Assembly: GCF_900107795.1 (NCBI RefSeq)
Contig: NZ_FNRL01000019.1
Span: forward strand, 59,401-123,400
Direction of reading: 5' to 3'
Source of the DNA: Chitinophaga terrae (ex Kim and Jung 2007)
GTDB taxonomy: Bacteria > Bacteroidota > Bacteroidia > Chitinophagales > Chitinophagaceae
Length of the DNA stretch: 64,000 bases
Part shown: piece by piece, positions 50,840 through 60,427 of the stretch
Numbering within the stretch: position 1 is the stretch's first letter
Layout of the letters: each line of letters opens with the position of its first letter
Notes under the pieces: model-generated
What the model saw: the letters and a program-made list of their open reading frames with translations, nothing else
Database searches by the model: none
Told to the model about the DNA's origin: nothing
Made by a program: the position numbers and the translations under genes

Positions 50840-52093
50840 ATGATCTCCACTCTCAAGATTTTATGGAATAGCTTCAAAATGGCCATGCAGGAACTGCGGG
50901 TTAATAAGCTGCGAACATTCCTTTCCCTGTTTGGCATCACGATAGGTATATTCTGTATCATTGGTGTATTAACCCTTACCGGCAGCCTCGAGTATAATAT
51001 CCGTAAAGACCTTGCCGACCTCGGCGACGATGTGATCTACGTTCAGAAATGGCCCTGGGGCGGGGGAGGCGAATATCCCTGGTGGAAATACATGAACCGT
51101 CCGGAACCTGAATATAAAGAGCTTAAAATTATCCAGGATAAAGTACATAGCGCCAGTTTTGCCTCTTTCAATTTCGAATCGGGCGGTAAAAAAGTGGAGT
51201 ATGGAAACGATTATATGGATGGAGTGAATATGATGGCCGTAACGCACGACTTCAGCCAGATCCAGACCCTCCAGATTGCCGATGGCCGCTACTTTGCCGC
51301 CAGCGAAAGCAATAACGGCGCAAACGTGGCAATTCTCGGGTATTCGATCTGGGATGGTCTCTTCTCCTCGCCGGAAGCCGCACTCGGTAAGATTGTAAAA
51401 GTATTGGGAAGAGATGTAAAAGTGATTGGCGTACTTAAAAAGAAAGGAGAGAGTATGATAGGAGGGATCGGTTACGATAACGCCATCATAATGCCTTATA
51501 AATTTGCCCGTACTATCGTGGATGAACGAAAGAACGGGGATCCGTATATTTTGGTAAAAGCCAATTCCAAAGCCTCTTTGGAGCAACTGAAAGATGAGCT
51601 CAGGGCGGTGATGAGGGCGCAGCACCGGTTAAAACCGACAGAGGAAGACGACTTCGCCCTGAACGAGATCAGTTCGGCCAACGACAGCCTGAACACCATG
51701 TTCGCTACCATTAACCTCACAGGAGGTTTTATTGCGTTCTTTTCCCTGCTGGTAGGTTCTTTCGGGATTGCCAATATCATGTTCGTAACAGTGAAGGAGC
51801 GAACAAATATCATCGGGCTGAAAAAGGCCATAGGAGCGAAACGACAGGTAATATTGATGGAATTTCTCCTGGAATCTGTCAGTCTTTCCCTCTTTGGCGG
51901 AATTATCGGGATGTTGCTGATCTATATCCTTACCATCGTGATCGGGGCTGTCAGTACCTTTGAAATGGTGCTGTCGCCGGGCACTATCCTTTTTGGTTTG
52001 TCGGTATCCATTGGCGTAGGAATGCTGGCCGGCTTTATTCCTGCCTACCTGGCCAGCAGGTTAGACCCTGTGGTGGCTATCCGAAGCAATTGA
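50840..52093 (+). CDS. MacB-like ABC transporter permease
   Basis: A 417-residue membrane protein. TM1 is at about 20-45 (LRTFLSLFGITIGIFCIIGV), then a MacB-type periplasmic domain of about 230 residues (GVNMMAVTHDFSQIQ, VAILGYSIWDGLF, VIGVLKKKG), then three TMs in the last ~130 residues with the FtsX signature (FGIANIMFVTVKERTNIIGLKKAIGA). Such permeases work with a separate ATPase and export peptides, lipoproteins or toxins or relay signals. No ATPase gene is adjacent, so the partner is elsewhere. A terminator follows 21 bases after the stop. Confidence 0.88.
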   Translation: MISTLKILWNSFKMAMQELRVNKLRTFLSLFGITIGIFCIIGVLTLTGSLEYNIRKDLADLGDDVIYVQKWPWGGGGEYPWWKYMNRPEPEYKELKIIQDKVHSASFASFNFESGGKKVEYGNDYMDGVNMMAVTHDFSQIQTLQIADGRYFAASESNNGANVAILGYSIWDGLFSSPEAALGKIVKVLGRDVKVIGVLKKKGESMIGGIGYDNAIIMPYKFARTIVDERKNGDPYILVKANSKASLEQLKDELRAVMRAQHRLKPTEEDDFALNEISSANDSLNTMFATINLTGGFIAFFSLLVGSFGIANIMFVTVKERTNIIGLKKAIGAKRQVILMEFLLESVSLSLFGGIIGMLLIYILTIVIGAVSTFEMVLSPGTILFGLSVSIGVGMLAGFIPAYLASRLDPVVAIRSN

Positions 52094-52114
52094 TCAATAG
52101 TCATTATAAAGCTG

Positions 52115-52149
52115 AAAGGCGTCTCCGCTGATGCAGGGACGCCTTTTTT
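52115..52149 (+). terminator. Rho-independent terminator after the ABC permease
   Basis: Stem AAAGGCGTC / GACGCCTTT around TCCGCTGATGCAGG, followed by a T-run. It lies between the permease gene and tsaD. Confidence 0.9.
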
Positions 52150-52166
52150 GATTATTTTTGCGGATT

Positions 52167-53186
52167 ATGTCTGTTAAAATACTTGCAATCGAATCGTCTT
52201 GTGATGATACCGGCGCCGCAGTGCTGGTAGATGGTAAGATCTTATCCAACAAGATCGCGAACCAGAAAGTACATGAACAATACGGGGGGGTAGTGCCGGA
52301 GCTGGCTTCCCGCGCTCACCAGGAAAATATAGTGCCGGTAGTGGACATCGCGCTGAAAACGGCGGGAGTGAAGCCCGAAGAACTAAGTGCCATTGCATTT
52401 ACCCAATCGCCCGGTTTAATAGGCTCTTTGCTGGTAGGCAGCTGTTTCGCCAAATCTATGGCCCTGGCTTTAGACATACCATTGATCGGGGTACATCACA
52501 TGCAGGCGCATGTACTGGCCAATTTCATCGACGATCCAAAACCTGATTTCCCCTTCTTATGCCTGACAGTATCGGGCGGGCATACGCAGATAGTATTATG
52601 CGAAAGCCCCCTGTCGATGCGGGTGATAGGCGAAACCCTGGATGATGCGGCGGGAGAAGCGTTCGATAAAACGGCGAAGATCCTTGGCCTGCCTTATCCC
52701 GGAGGTCCGCTGATCGATAAATATGCACAGACAGGAGATCCGGACAGGTTCAAATTCCCCGAACCTAAGATCCCCGGGCTGGATTTCAGCTTCAGTGGCC
52801 TGAAAACAGCTATTCTTTATTTCCTCCAGGAAAATCAACAGCAGGATCCTGAGTTCATTCAACATAACCTGGCAGATATCTGCGCCTCTATTCAACAACG
52901 CATTATCAGCATCCTCCTTAATAAAGTTGTGAAAGCAACCCGGGAAACAGGGGTTAAAGACGTTGCCATTGCCGGTGGGGTAAGCGCCAACAGTGGTCTC
53001 AGGGCGGCCTTGCAGGAATACGGTCAGCAACACGGCTGGCGTACTTTCATCCCGAAATTTGAATATTGTACAGACAATGCAGGCATGATCGCTATTACCG
53101 CCTATTATAAGTACCTGGCCGGCGATTTTGCATCTTTGGATGCAGTGCCTACAGCCCGGGCCGAATTTGGCTTGCAGAGAGGGTAA
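52167..53186 (+). CDS. tsaD: tRNA threonylcarbamoyladenosine synthase subunit TsaD
   Basis: A 339-residue Kae1/Qri7/TsaD ASKHA protein. ILAIESSCDDTGAAVL is the N-terminal phosphate loop, GVHHMQAHVLANF holds the metal-binding His pair, and CLTVSGGHTQIVL and VAIAGGVSANSGLR are the other nucleotide-site motifs. With TsaB and TsaE it transfers threonylcarbamoyl to tRNA A37. The start is ATG 52167; an in-frame TTG at 52158 would add three residues. A TATTTTTG -7-like element lies just before the start, so the transcript may have a very short leader. Confidence 0.96.
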   Translation: MSVKILAIESSCDDTGAAVLVDGKILSNKIANQKVHEQYGGVVPELASRAHQENIVPVVDIALKTAGVKPEELSAIAFTQSPGLIGSLLVGSCFAKSMALALDIPLIGVHHMQAHVLANFIDDPKPDFPFLCLTVSGGHTQIVLCESPLSMRVIGETLDDAAGEAFDKTAKILGLPYPGGPLIDKYAQTGDPDRFKFPEPKIPGLDFSFSGLKTAILYFLQENQQQDPEFIQHNLADICASIQQRIISILLNKVVKATRETGVKDVAIAGGVSANSGLRAALQEYGQQHGWRTFIPKFEYCTDNAGMIAITAYYKYLAGDFASLDAVPTARAEFGLQRG

Positions 53187-53212
53187 AGAAGATAAGATAC
53201 TACAAGAGAGGG

Positions 53213-53246
53213 AGAAGATATTAGTTGCTGATATCTTCTTTTTTTG
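53213..53246 (+). terminator. Rho-independent terminator after tsaD
   Basis: Stem AGAAGATAT / ATATCTTCT around TAGTTGCTG, followed by seven T. It lies 27 bases after the tsaD stop. Confidence 0.9.
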
Positions 53247-53295
53247 TTTCTTTTATTTTTTAATCTCTTCTTTTTAAAAATAAAACAGTCGCTCA

Positions 53296-55431
53296 GTGAA
53301 CAGGAAAAGGACAATTGTTATATTATTATCGTTGGTTTTACTGCTGAATGGCGCGCTGGCGCAGGCGCCAACGGCCAAAACAGAATGGCAGGACCAGAAG
53401 TATTCCATGTTTATTCACTGGGGCGCAATTTATTCTACCCTGGGTGGAGTCTGGGAAGGAAAACCGGTGACAAGAGGTTATAGTGAACAGATACAGTCGC
53501 ATGCCGGTATTTACAGCGATGTTTACGCGGCGGTTGCCAAACGTTTCAACCCGGCCAACTGGAATGCCGATTCAATTGTATTACTGGCGAAAGCGGCAGG
53601 TATGAAGTCTGTTGTCATGACTTCAAAGCATCACGATGGATTCTGCATGTTCCATTCTGCCTATACCGACTACAACGTCGTAGATGCTACTCCATTTAAA
53701 AGAGATGTATTGAAAGAGTTATCGGAGGCTTGTCGCCGCCATGGTCTTAAATTCGGGATGTACTTTTCCCTGATCGACTGGCACTTTCCGCAAGCCTATC
53801 CTATCAGCAGCAGCAACAGCGATCCTATTACGCCCGAACACCACGAATTCAATAAAAAACAGGTAACAGAGCTGATGACGAACTATGGCCCGGTTTCAGA
53901 GATCTGGTTTGATATGGGTTCATTAACGGAACAACAAAGCCGCGACCTGGCAGACATTGTGCATCGCCTGCAACCGGGTTGTATGGTAAGCGGCAGGTTA
54001 GGTAATGATGCCGGTGATTTTTGCGTAATGGGAGATAACCAGTATCCTGATTATAAAATCGCATCGCCATGGCAAACGCCTGCATCGGTCTACGACGAAA
54101 CCTGGGGATACAGGAGCTGGCAGAAACATGGACCGGTAGCAGACAAAGCGCATGAAAAACTAATAGGACTGATAAAAGTAGTGAGCCGCGGGGGGAACTA
54201 CCTGCTGAATATAGGGCCGCGTGGCGATGGTTCGGTAGTGGATTTTGAAAGAGATGTGCTGCTGGCGAACGGGCAATGGCTGCAACAGAATGGTGAAGCT
54301 ATTTACGGTACTACCGCCAATCCATTTGATACTACCTTCAGCTGGGGAGAAGTGACCGCGAAGCCCGGCAAATTATATCTTCATTTATTATCCAAACCAG
54401 GAAATAACCGGATAATACTGCCCGGTTTAACAAGCACTGTGTCTAAGGCCGCTGTGTTGGGCGGCAGTAAGGCTATCAAAATAAAAACCAGCAAACAGGG
54501 TAATAACACCATCGTCCAGTTGCCGGTTGATTTTAACCCGGCAGATAAGGAGATCCCTGTAGTGGCGTTATCGTTCAACCAGGGAGTGCAGATCACTCCA
54601 TTGCACCTGATCAGGAACGCCGCTGTATTGAACCGCTTTAATGCAGTGCCGCTCTATAGCTTCTCGGGGTCTGATTATGAAAGCTATTACCGCAGCCAGG
54701 TAGGCAATTCCTGGACTTTTACAGCTGCCGGTTCTGCTGATTTGCAGTTAAGATATAGTGAAGAAGAGAAGGGGAAAACAATACGTCTTTCGCTGAATGG
54801 GCAATCCCATGAAATTGCGTTGAATAACGGGAAGGTCAGCACCCTCGACAATCATCCCGAGTCCCTGGCCTGGGGGCCTATGTATAGTTCCGGTCCTTAT
54901 TGGTCGGGTATCGACGGCGCGCACGGCGATCTGCATAATATAGATCCTTCACGCCCCTGGCCCGATGCCGGCGGCAGTACATGGACCCGGCACGATGACT
55001 GGAAAAATGACGCGCTTATTCCATTAAGCGACGACAGAACAAGCGCCCTCTATATCCTCCAGGAAATCACCGCCCCTGAGGCAGGCGACTACCTGGTAGG
55101 CTTTACCAGCGGAGATGGGATCGCGGTATTTTTAAACGGCGAAGAGCAGATCGTACATAATAATCCTGAAAGAGGCGAAACACAGCGGGAAGTGCTGTTA
55201 TTGCCCCTGAAGGCCGGCAAAAACCAGTTGGTGGTCAAGTACTATAACCGTTTTGCAAAAGCGCCTGTAGTAGGTATTAACCGTAATATACCGCAAGTGA
55301 TGTATACACAGCCATTATCAGTAAATTTGCCGGCACAGCCGGTGAAGGCCGAGTTGAGGGAAGCCAGGCCGGTTTCGCCTCACCGGAACTTGAGAATGCC
55401 TAACCTGGCAGTGTTGATAGATTCGAAATAG
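53296..55431 (+). CDS. alpha-L-fucosidase (GH29)
   Basis: A 711-residue exported enzyme with a signal peptide at about 1-22 (ending GALAQ). The GH29 catalytic domain is marked by KYSMFIHWGAIYSTLGG, SKHHDGFCMFHSAYTDYN, and the nucleophile Asp206 in SEIWFDMGS, then LLNIGPRGDGS. Family enzymes release alpha-L-fucose with retention, in the periplasm. After about residue 380 come further beta-rich domains, including one with YLVGFTSGDGIAVFLNGEE like a PA14-like or other sugar-binding module. The start is GTG 53296. It is a lone CAZyme gene with no SusCD pair nearby. Confidence 0.9.
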   Translation: MNRKRTIVILLSLVLLLNGALAQAPTAKTEWQDQKYSMFIHWGAIYSTLGGVWEGKPVTRGYSEQIQSHAGIYSDVYAAVAKRFNPANWNADSIVLLAKAAGMKSVVMTSKHHDGFCMFHSAYTDYNVVDATPFKRDVLKELSEACRRHGLKFGMYFSLIDWHFPQAYPISSSNSDPITPEHHEFNKKQVTELMTNYGPVSEIWFDMGSLTEQQSRDLADIVHRLQPGCMVSGRLGNDAGDFCVMGDNQYPDYKIASPWQTPASVYDETWGYRSWQKHGPVADKAHEKLIGLIKVVSRGGNYLLNIGPRGDGSVVDFERDVLLANGQWLQQNGEAIYGTTANPFDTTFSWGEVTAKPGKLYLHLLSKPGNNRIILPGLTSTVSKAAVLGGSKAIKIKTSKQGNNTIVQLPVDFNPADKEIPVVALSFNQGVQITPLHLIRNAAVLNRFNAVPLYSFSGSDYESYYRSQVGNSWTFTAAGSADLQLRYSEEEKGKTIRLSLNGQSHEIALNNGKVSTLDNHPESLAWGPMYSSGPYWSGIDGAHGDLHNIDPSRPWPDAGGSTWTRHDDWKNDALIPLSDDRTSALYILQEITAPEAGDYLVGFTSGDGIAVFLNGEEQIVHNNPERGETQREVLLLPLKAGKNQLVVKYYNRFAKAPVVGINRNIPQVMYTQPLSVNLPAQPVKAELREARPVSPHRNLRMPNLAVLIDSK

Positions 55432-55434
55432 ACA

Positions 55435-56157
55435 ATGGCTAATACCTTTTTCAAGTTTAAACAGTTTACCGTACACCAGGATCTGTGCGCCATGAAGGTT
55501 TGCACAGATGCCTGTGTACAGGGCGCATATACCGGTCGTTACTTCAAAGATAACCAACTAACGGCGCCGGCTATACTGGATATTGGCGCCGGTACGGGGT
55601 TGCTGAGCCTGATGCTGGCCCAGCAAACGGCTTCTGCGATCACCGCTGTGGAACTGGACGCCAAGGCGGCTTTGCAGGCAAAGCAGAATTTCAACGCGTC
55701 TCTCTGGGCCGGGCGTTTGCAACTAATACAGACGGATATACGAACGTGGTCAGTTAACCCGCCTTTCGATTTTATCATTACCAATCCCCCTTTTTACGAA
55801 TCGGCGCTCCGGAGTGGGCATGCGCAGAAAGACCAGGCAATGCATGCCACAAACCTGGGGTATGCGGATCTGCTTAAAGCGATAGACAGGCTGCTATCGG
55901 CCAGTGGAGAGGTTTCTGTGTTGTTGCCTTACCCGTCATTTACCGGCTTTGAAGCCCTGGCTATAAAGCAAGGGTTCTATTTAAAACAGGTATTGTATGT
56001 TCGTCAAAGCGTGAACCACGGTTACTTCCGGACGGTGGGCATCTTCAGCAGACAACCCGCGGAAACCCATATAACGGAACTGATCATTCGCGATGCGGCG
56101 AATAACTATACCGCAGAATTCATTGAATTGCTAAAGCCATATTATTTAATCTTCTGA
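55435..56157 (+). CDS. trmN6: tRNA1(Val) (adenine-37-N6)-methyltransferase-like
   Basis: A 240-residue class I methyltransferase. FKQFTVHQDLCAMKVCTDAC is the YfiC/TrmN6-type opening, ILDIGAGTGLLSLML is the SAM motif I, and IITNPPFYESALRSG is the N6-adenine NPPF motif. TrmN6 methylates A37 of tRNA-Val. Starts three bases after the fucosidase stop, and its end overlaps the convergent dehydrogenase gene by 12 bases. Confidence 0.88.
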   Translation: MANTFFKFKQFTVHQDLCAMKVCTDACVQGAYTGRYFKDNQLTAPAILDIGAGTGLLSLMLAQQTASAITAVELDAKAALQAKQNFNASLWAGRLQLIQTDIRTWSVNPPFDFIITNPPFYESALRSGHAQKDQAMHATNLGYADLLKAIDRLLSASGEVSVLLPYPSFTGFEALAIKQGFYLKQVLYVRQSVNHGYFRTVGIFSRQPAETHITELIIRDAANNYTAEFIELLKPYYLIF

Positions 56158-57366
56158 CTTTCCTGAAGCATAATCTTCCAGGTATTGGTAGTGAGGCGTA
56201 AGCTGGCCGTCTTTGGTGATGGTTGCATTTTCCATCATTTCGTTGCCTGGTTGCAGCAGCGCTTCAAACACGTATTTCATCAGTTGGTCGCCGAAATATT
56301 GTGAAGCATCTCTCGGCAGCTCATTCGGCAGATTGCCAACGCACATCATGTCTACGGTATCTGCTAAATAAGGGGCTGTTTGCTGCATGGTATCTTTTGT
56401 AACGCCGTAAACAGGGTTTTCTATGGTGCTGTCGCCCAGGTTGCAGGGGATAGATCCCTGTGTATCGTCGGTAATATCTGCAATCACTTTGATATGGAAG
56501 TTTTCTTTCCGCAGGTCTGAAGCCAGGAATAAAGGCGGGATATTATGATCCCAGTAAATGCCGTTGATCAGCAGGTCGCTTACGGTAACATATGGAAGGA
56601 ACCTGCATTCGTATTGATCCGGGTGCTGGTGAAAGTCGGACCGGCTGTAGGTTTTATCGTTCTTTCGCAGGTATAATTCCCCTGCTTTCAATTGCGTGTA
56701 TACCGGGTATGCATATTGGTTCACGAGGTATTCTTCCGGGGGGATGTATTTGATGCCCAGCAGTCCCATTATTTCCAGCGCTCCGGCGGCTACGCGTCCT
56801 GAACCTGTGATCACTATCTTCATTGGCGGAAGTTTTATGCCGAAGTAGTGCCCTATCAGGTCCTGGAAATCGTGCATGGTATATACTCTTTTCAGGTGGA
56901 AGCTATGTGTTTTTTCGCCATATGCCATGAGGCCATTATGGGCGCCTACGATGCCGGCAAAGAAGCCGAAACCCAGGATCCTTTGTCCGTCGGGGTGTAC
57001 CAGGCATTCGTAATCAATGAGGGTGATCTTTTTCTTTAGGATCTCCTGCAGCATTTTTTGATTATGCGGTTGTTTTTTCTTTGTATGGCTGAAGAAGAGA
57101 TATTTTTTGCCGGGTATCAGCTTGGCTGGAGGGATCTCTTTGATCCCGAACAGGATATCGCAATCGGCCAGGTCTTCTTTCAGGGGGATGCCTGCCTGGG
57201 AGTATTCCTCATCTTTAAAAGCCCTGATAGAAGAGGGTTGAACGTATATACGAACCTGGGGGAAGTGGTGCATGATCCATTGGCATTGCTTGGGTGTAAA
57301 AGCGACCCGGTTATCCTGCGGCTGTTTTTCTTCACGTATAAGTCCTATGTTTACGAGGTTTGCCAT
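56146..57366 (-). CDS. saccharopine/alanine dehydrogenase-like NAD(P) oxidoreductase
   Basis: A 406-residue protein of the AlaDH/PNT and LYS1-type superfamily. The N-terminal domain opens NIGLIREEKQPQDNRVAFTP, and the Rossmann part has KIVITGSGRVAAGALEIMG at about 188-206. The region VIADITDDTQGSIPCNLGDST resembles saccharopine dehydrogenase (lysine-forming). The reaction may be on a lysine-pathway or other amino-acid substrate; not settled here. Convergent overlap with trmN6. Its promoter side faces tRNA-Leu. Confidence 0.75.
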   Translation of the reverse strand: MANLVNIGLIREEKQPQDNRVAFTPKQCQWIMHHFPQVRIYVQPSSIRAFKDEEYSQAGIPLKEDLADCDILFGIKEIPPAKLIPGKKYLFFSHTKKKQPHNQKMLQEILKKKITLIDYECLVHPDGQRILGFGFFAGIVGAHNGLMAYGEKTHSFHLKRVYTMHDFQDLIGHYFGIKLPPMKIVITGSGRVAAGALEIMGLLGIKYIPPEEYLVNQYAYPVYTQLKAGELYLRKNDKTYSRSDFHQHPDQYECRFLPYVTVSDLLINGIYWDHNIPPLFLASDLRKENFHIKVIADITDDTQGSIPCNLGDSTIENPVYGVTKDTMQQTAPYLADTVDMMCVGNLPNELPRDASQYFGDQLMKYVFEALLQPGNEMMENATITKDGQLTPHYQYLEDYASGKSED

Positions 57367-57499
57367 ATCTGAAATTACGGCATTTTCTTTAAGCGGCGGT
57401 TTGATGATTTTTTAAAAGATTTTTAAGAAAGCATTTGGAGTTTCGGAAAGAGTGTCTATATTTGCATCCCGTTTCGGCGGAATAGTTCTTAAAAGTATT

Positions 57500-57586
57500 G
57501 CCCAGATGGCGGAATTGGTAGACGCGCTAGACTCAAAATCTTGTTTCGGCAACGGAGTGCAGGTTCGATTCCTGTTCTGGGCACCA
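57500..57586 (+). tRNA. tRNA-Leu(CAA)
   Basis: An 87-base class II tRNA: acceptor strand GCCCAGA pairs with TCTGGGC, with A discriminator and encoded CCA. The anticodon loop is CTCAAAA with anticodon CAA (reads UUG). It has a long variable arm (TGTTTCGGCAACGGAG region) and T-loop GGTTCGATTCC. A terminator follows at once. Confidence 0.96.
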
Positions 57587-57589
57587 GGA

Positions 57590-57623
57590 GGCTTGTAGGT
57601 ATTTGGCTTACAAGCCTTTTTTG
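57590..57623 (+). terminator. Rho-independent terminator of tRNA-Leu
   Basis: Stem GGCTTGTA / TACAAGCC around GGTATTTGGCT, followed by a run of six T. It directly follows the tRNA. Confidence 0.93.
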
Positions 57624-57624
57624 T

Positions 57625-58117
57625 TTGTGCGATCATCGAATCTGCCGCTTTTGAACACTATTGTTAACAAGCTAAATAGCCAACTGAAGTTCTCTCCATT
57701 CGCGGCTACTACAAAATATTCACAGGCAACAGCTACATAGAAAAAGCTGATTTAGTCGTCAAAATTCTGATAGTTCCAATTATCAAATTGTGCCTGACAT
57801 TTTTTAATTAAGAAGTTTATTTGAAGATTTTTTCAATCACCTTTTCTCACTTCTTCCCGCAGCTTGCCGCGGTGGCAGGATGCACTATGTAAGAGCATTC
57901 GGTTGGTCTTCATATTTTCCATCACTTAAATCAATGCGCAGATAAATTTTATTGGAATAAAAGCAGAAAAGTGATATGATTCATTTATAGCTACGATTTA
58001 GGTCGTAGTAAAGGACCACTAGGTATGCGGTTACGTCTTTATTCTGCGCAGGTTATTGGGACCTAAAAATTTATACTAATTTGTGAAACTAACAAAACCT
58101 CACCTTTTTACTATTCA
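57625..58117. other. AT-rich intergenic region downstream of tRNA-Leu
   Basis: About 490 bases without a convincing gene, visibly AT-richer than the sequence to the left. A 29-codon frame on the minus strand (57833-57922) is too short to claim. No duplicate of the tRNA 3' end, integrase or inverted-repeat pair was seen. It marks the switch from housekeeping DNA to an accessory stretch. Confidence 0.5.
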
Positions 58118-59224
58118 ATGTATATGAAAAGTCCCAAAGACGTAATGGTAACTACTACTTCGACGATAGAAGGTGTTATCGTTAAGCGATATTTTAAACC
58201 TGTTTCTGCCCATGTTGTTGCAGGCACAAACCTTATTAGCGATTTTTTAGCAAGTTGGACTGATGTATTTGGCGGTCGGTCGGGAACCTATCAGCGACAA
58301 TTAGCTTCGCTTTATGATGAGGCAATTGAACGGATAAAGATTGCCGCTTTTGAACTTGGGGCAAATGGTGTAGTTGGACTCAAGATTGACATGGACGAAA
58401 TTTCAGGAAAAGGGAAATCCATGTTCATGCTTACTGCAGTTGGAACTGCTATACTCATGGAAAAGAAAGCAGGAGAAGATATTACTTTAGAAAAGAAAAT
58501 TGAAAAATTTGACTATGTTGATATTGAACAAGTGAAGGCGCTGAGAACAAGGAACAACTATATTCAAGCAGCGAAGTCCGGCACTCTGAAACTTGATGAA
58601 GAGGCCTGGGAGTTAATTACAAGCCATCAAATCCATGAAATATTCCCTTATATAATAAAAAAAATGACGGAAGTAATAGAAATTGATGAAAAGTCAATTG
58701 AGGCTAAATCCCCTATATTCATTAAATCATTAATTGGATATCTAGGTGCGCTGCCTAATGGCATTCAACGCGAGCTTATACACGATTGCTTGCTCATTGA
58801 GGAGAATCGAAAAGTTCTTCCTGCCTTGTATGAAGTTATTGAGTCACTTGATTTATTCGATTTCGACCTTACAAATAATCTATTATCTAACTCTAGTTTT
58901 GAGATTCGAAAACGGGCGGTAAAGATCGCTAGTTTTGATAAACCCTTTTATAGTAGGGAAGATTTAAAGAATCTCGAAGAACTGGCAAATAAAATAGTTA
59001 CAACATTTTCCGAACGAGGTAAAAGAACAATGAAGAAGCAGCTTTTGTCCTCTAAAGAAAGAGAAGTATGGATATGTGAATGTGGTAGAACAAATGACAT
59101 AGACGATTACTGCGAATGCGGGAAAAATATAATTGGTTTTTCGCGGGGAGAGATGCAGCCAGAAGCAGTAGTTAGTAACATCAGGGAAAAAATAGATTTA
59201 CTATCTGATTTATTAAATTCATAA
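58118..59224 (+). CDS. YbjQ-domain protein fused to a C-terminal zinc-ribbon
   Basis: A 368-residue cytosolic protein. Residues ~8-115 (VMVTTTSTIEGVIVKRYFKP, YDEAIERIKIAAFELGANGV, VGLKIDMDEI) match the YbjQ/UPF0145 'heavy-metal-binding' domain, normally a ~105-residue stand-alone protein. A helical middle of ~200 residues follows, then a CxC...CxC zinc ribbon with Cys320, Cys322, Cys332 and Cys334 in CECGRTNDIDDYCECGKN. The function is unknown. Codon use is AT-rich, unlike the genes before the tRNA, so it may be acquired. Confidence 0.75.
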   Translation: MYMKSPKDVMVTTTSTIEGVIVKRYFKPVSAHVVAGTNLISDFLASWTDVFGGRSGTYQRQLASLYDEAIERIKIAAFELGANGVVGLKIDMDEISGKGKSMFMLTAVGTAILMEKKAGEDITLEKKIEKFDYVDIEQVKALRTRNNYIQAAKSGTLKLDEEAWELITSHQIHEIFPYIIKKMTEVIEIDEKSIEAKSPIFIKSLIGYLGALPNGIQRELIHDCLLIEENRKVLPALYEVIESLDLFDFDLTNNLLSNSSFEIRKRAVKIASFDKPFYSREDLKNLEELANKIVTTFSERGKRTMKKQLLSSKEREVWICECGRTNDIDDYCECGKNIIGFSRGEMQPEAVVSNIREKIDLLSDLLNS

Positions 59225-59407
59225 TAACTCAGTTTTTTTAAGCCAAATTGCTTTCCTATTACCTGGTTAGTCCTGTGTTCATCATGAACGGATCCGGATA
59301 GCTGAAAAGCTTTCAATCGAAGTACGCCAAAAAACAGCCGATTTTCTATCCATTATATTCAACGCCTGGTTTACCGGCCGTAAAAATTTTTACCAGATTG
59401 ATTTACT

Positions 59408-60427
59408 ATGAAACTTTTATTTACCATAGATCAACCCAGAACCTGTATCCCTGTAGGGAATAAAATTGTCATTGCTAAAGATGATATACTTACTGCCTAC
59501 AACAGGAAGGATCTAACGCCAGCCTGGTCTGTGACAATAGGAAGAGATTTTTATTATTTGATTGGAAAAAGGTTGTCAATAATAGCTGACAAGCATGTAC
59601 GGCAGTATGATCCTGAAACCGGAAAATTAGTGTTGGAGCGCGTCCTCGACAAAAGAGGGTTTTGTTATGCGGGGCCTGACGCTATGGTAATGGAAGAGCC
59701 TTGCAGTAATGGGAGCAAGTTATTGCAAAAAATTAACCTGGTATCCGGTGATATTGTCTGGTCAACTCACCTTCCGCCGGGCACCGATTTTTTTATCTCC
59801 AACGATGATGTATTGGTAGTGTTAGACGGAGAGAAAACTTTGACAGGTATTGACCTGCATAATGGCAATAAGATATGGAGCGTTGCTTTTTCGCTGTTGC
59901 TGCCGGATGCTGTTATAAATTCAGGTGTTCCTCCTGAAACGTATGGAGACTACTTTTATGTGTTCACGGAGAAAAGAGAGATGGTGCAGTTGGAAATGCG
60001 GACCGGCCAGTTGATGTATGTATTCCCGAGCGAAACTGTATTGGCAATTGTACCCACTTTCTTTGGCCAGCATGTGTATTTTTCAAGTGTAAGCAAAATA
60101 CTGGAATTAAATGTTGCCGGCCAAGTTAGCCGGGAAATCGAATTTACGCCATACATTACTGGCGCGCCTTTTTATTTCAGAACTTATGTGGCGGTCAATG
60201 ATAATTATATACTACTTGCCAATAGCAGGACTTGTGAAGTATTGGTGTTTGACAAGCATACCGGCGCATTCGTCACTTCGTTCTGCACCGGCGACGAAAA
60301 CTGGTATATCCGTGGTTACGTGTTCACAGCCAGCGGGGACCAGCTTTTTGTGGGAATGATGAAAACAGGCGATGTGATTTATGACCGGCTCAATATTTAT
60401 TCACTAAAACCTGGTGAAGTGGGTTAG
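59408..60427 (+). CDS. PQQ-like beta-propeller repeat protein without signal peptide
   Basis: A 339-residue protein made of repeated beta blades: IVIAKDDILTAYNRKDLTPAWS, VRQYDPETGKLVLE, LTGIDLHNGNKIWS and VLVFDKHTGAFVTSF. These follow the PQQ-like (YVTN/pyrrolo-quinoline) pattern 'A-x-D-x-x-T-G-x-x-x-W'. No signal peptide or membrane anchor is seen, so it is probably cytosolic, unlike BamB-type members. No partner was recognised; it might bind a ligand or protein. Confidence 0.65.
   Translation: MKLLFTIDQPRTCIPVGNKIVIAKDDILTAYNRKDLTPAWSVTIGRDFYYLIGKRLSIIADKHVRQYDPETGKLVLERVLDKRGFCYAGPDAMVMEEPCSNGSKLLQKINLVSGDIVWSTHLPPGTDFFISNDDVLVVLDGEKTLTGIDLHNGNKIWSVAFSLLLPDAVINSGVPPETYGDYFYVFTEKREMVQLEMRTGQLMYVFPSETVLAIVPTFFGQHVYFSSVSKILELNVAGQVSREIEFTPYITGAPFYFRTYVAVNDNYILLANSRTCEVLVFDKHTGAFVTSFCTGDENWYIRGYVFTASGDQLFVGMMKTGDVIYDRLNIYSLKPGEVG

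Noticed and set aside
57833..57922. 29-codon minus-strand frame (MENMKTNRMLLHSAS...) in the tRNA-adjacent gap
   Set aside because: Too short, no family pattern and no clear promoter; kept only as a remark.
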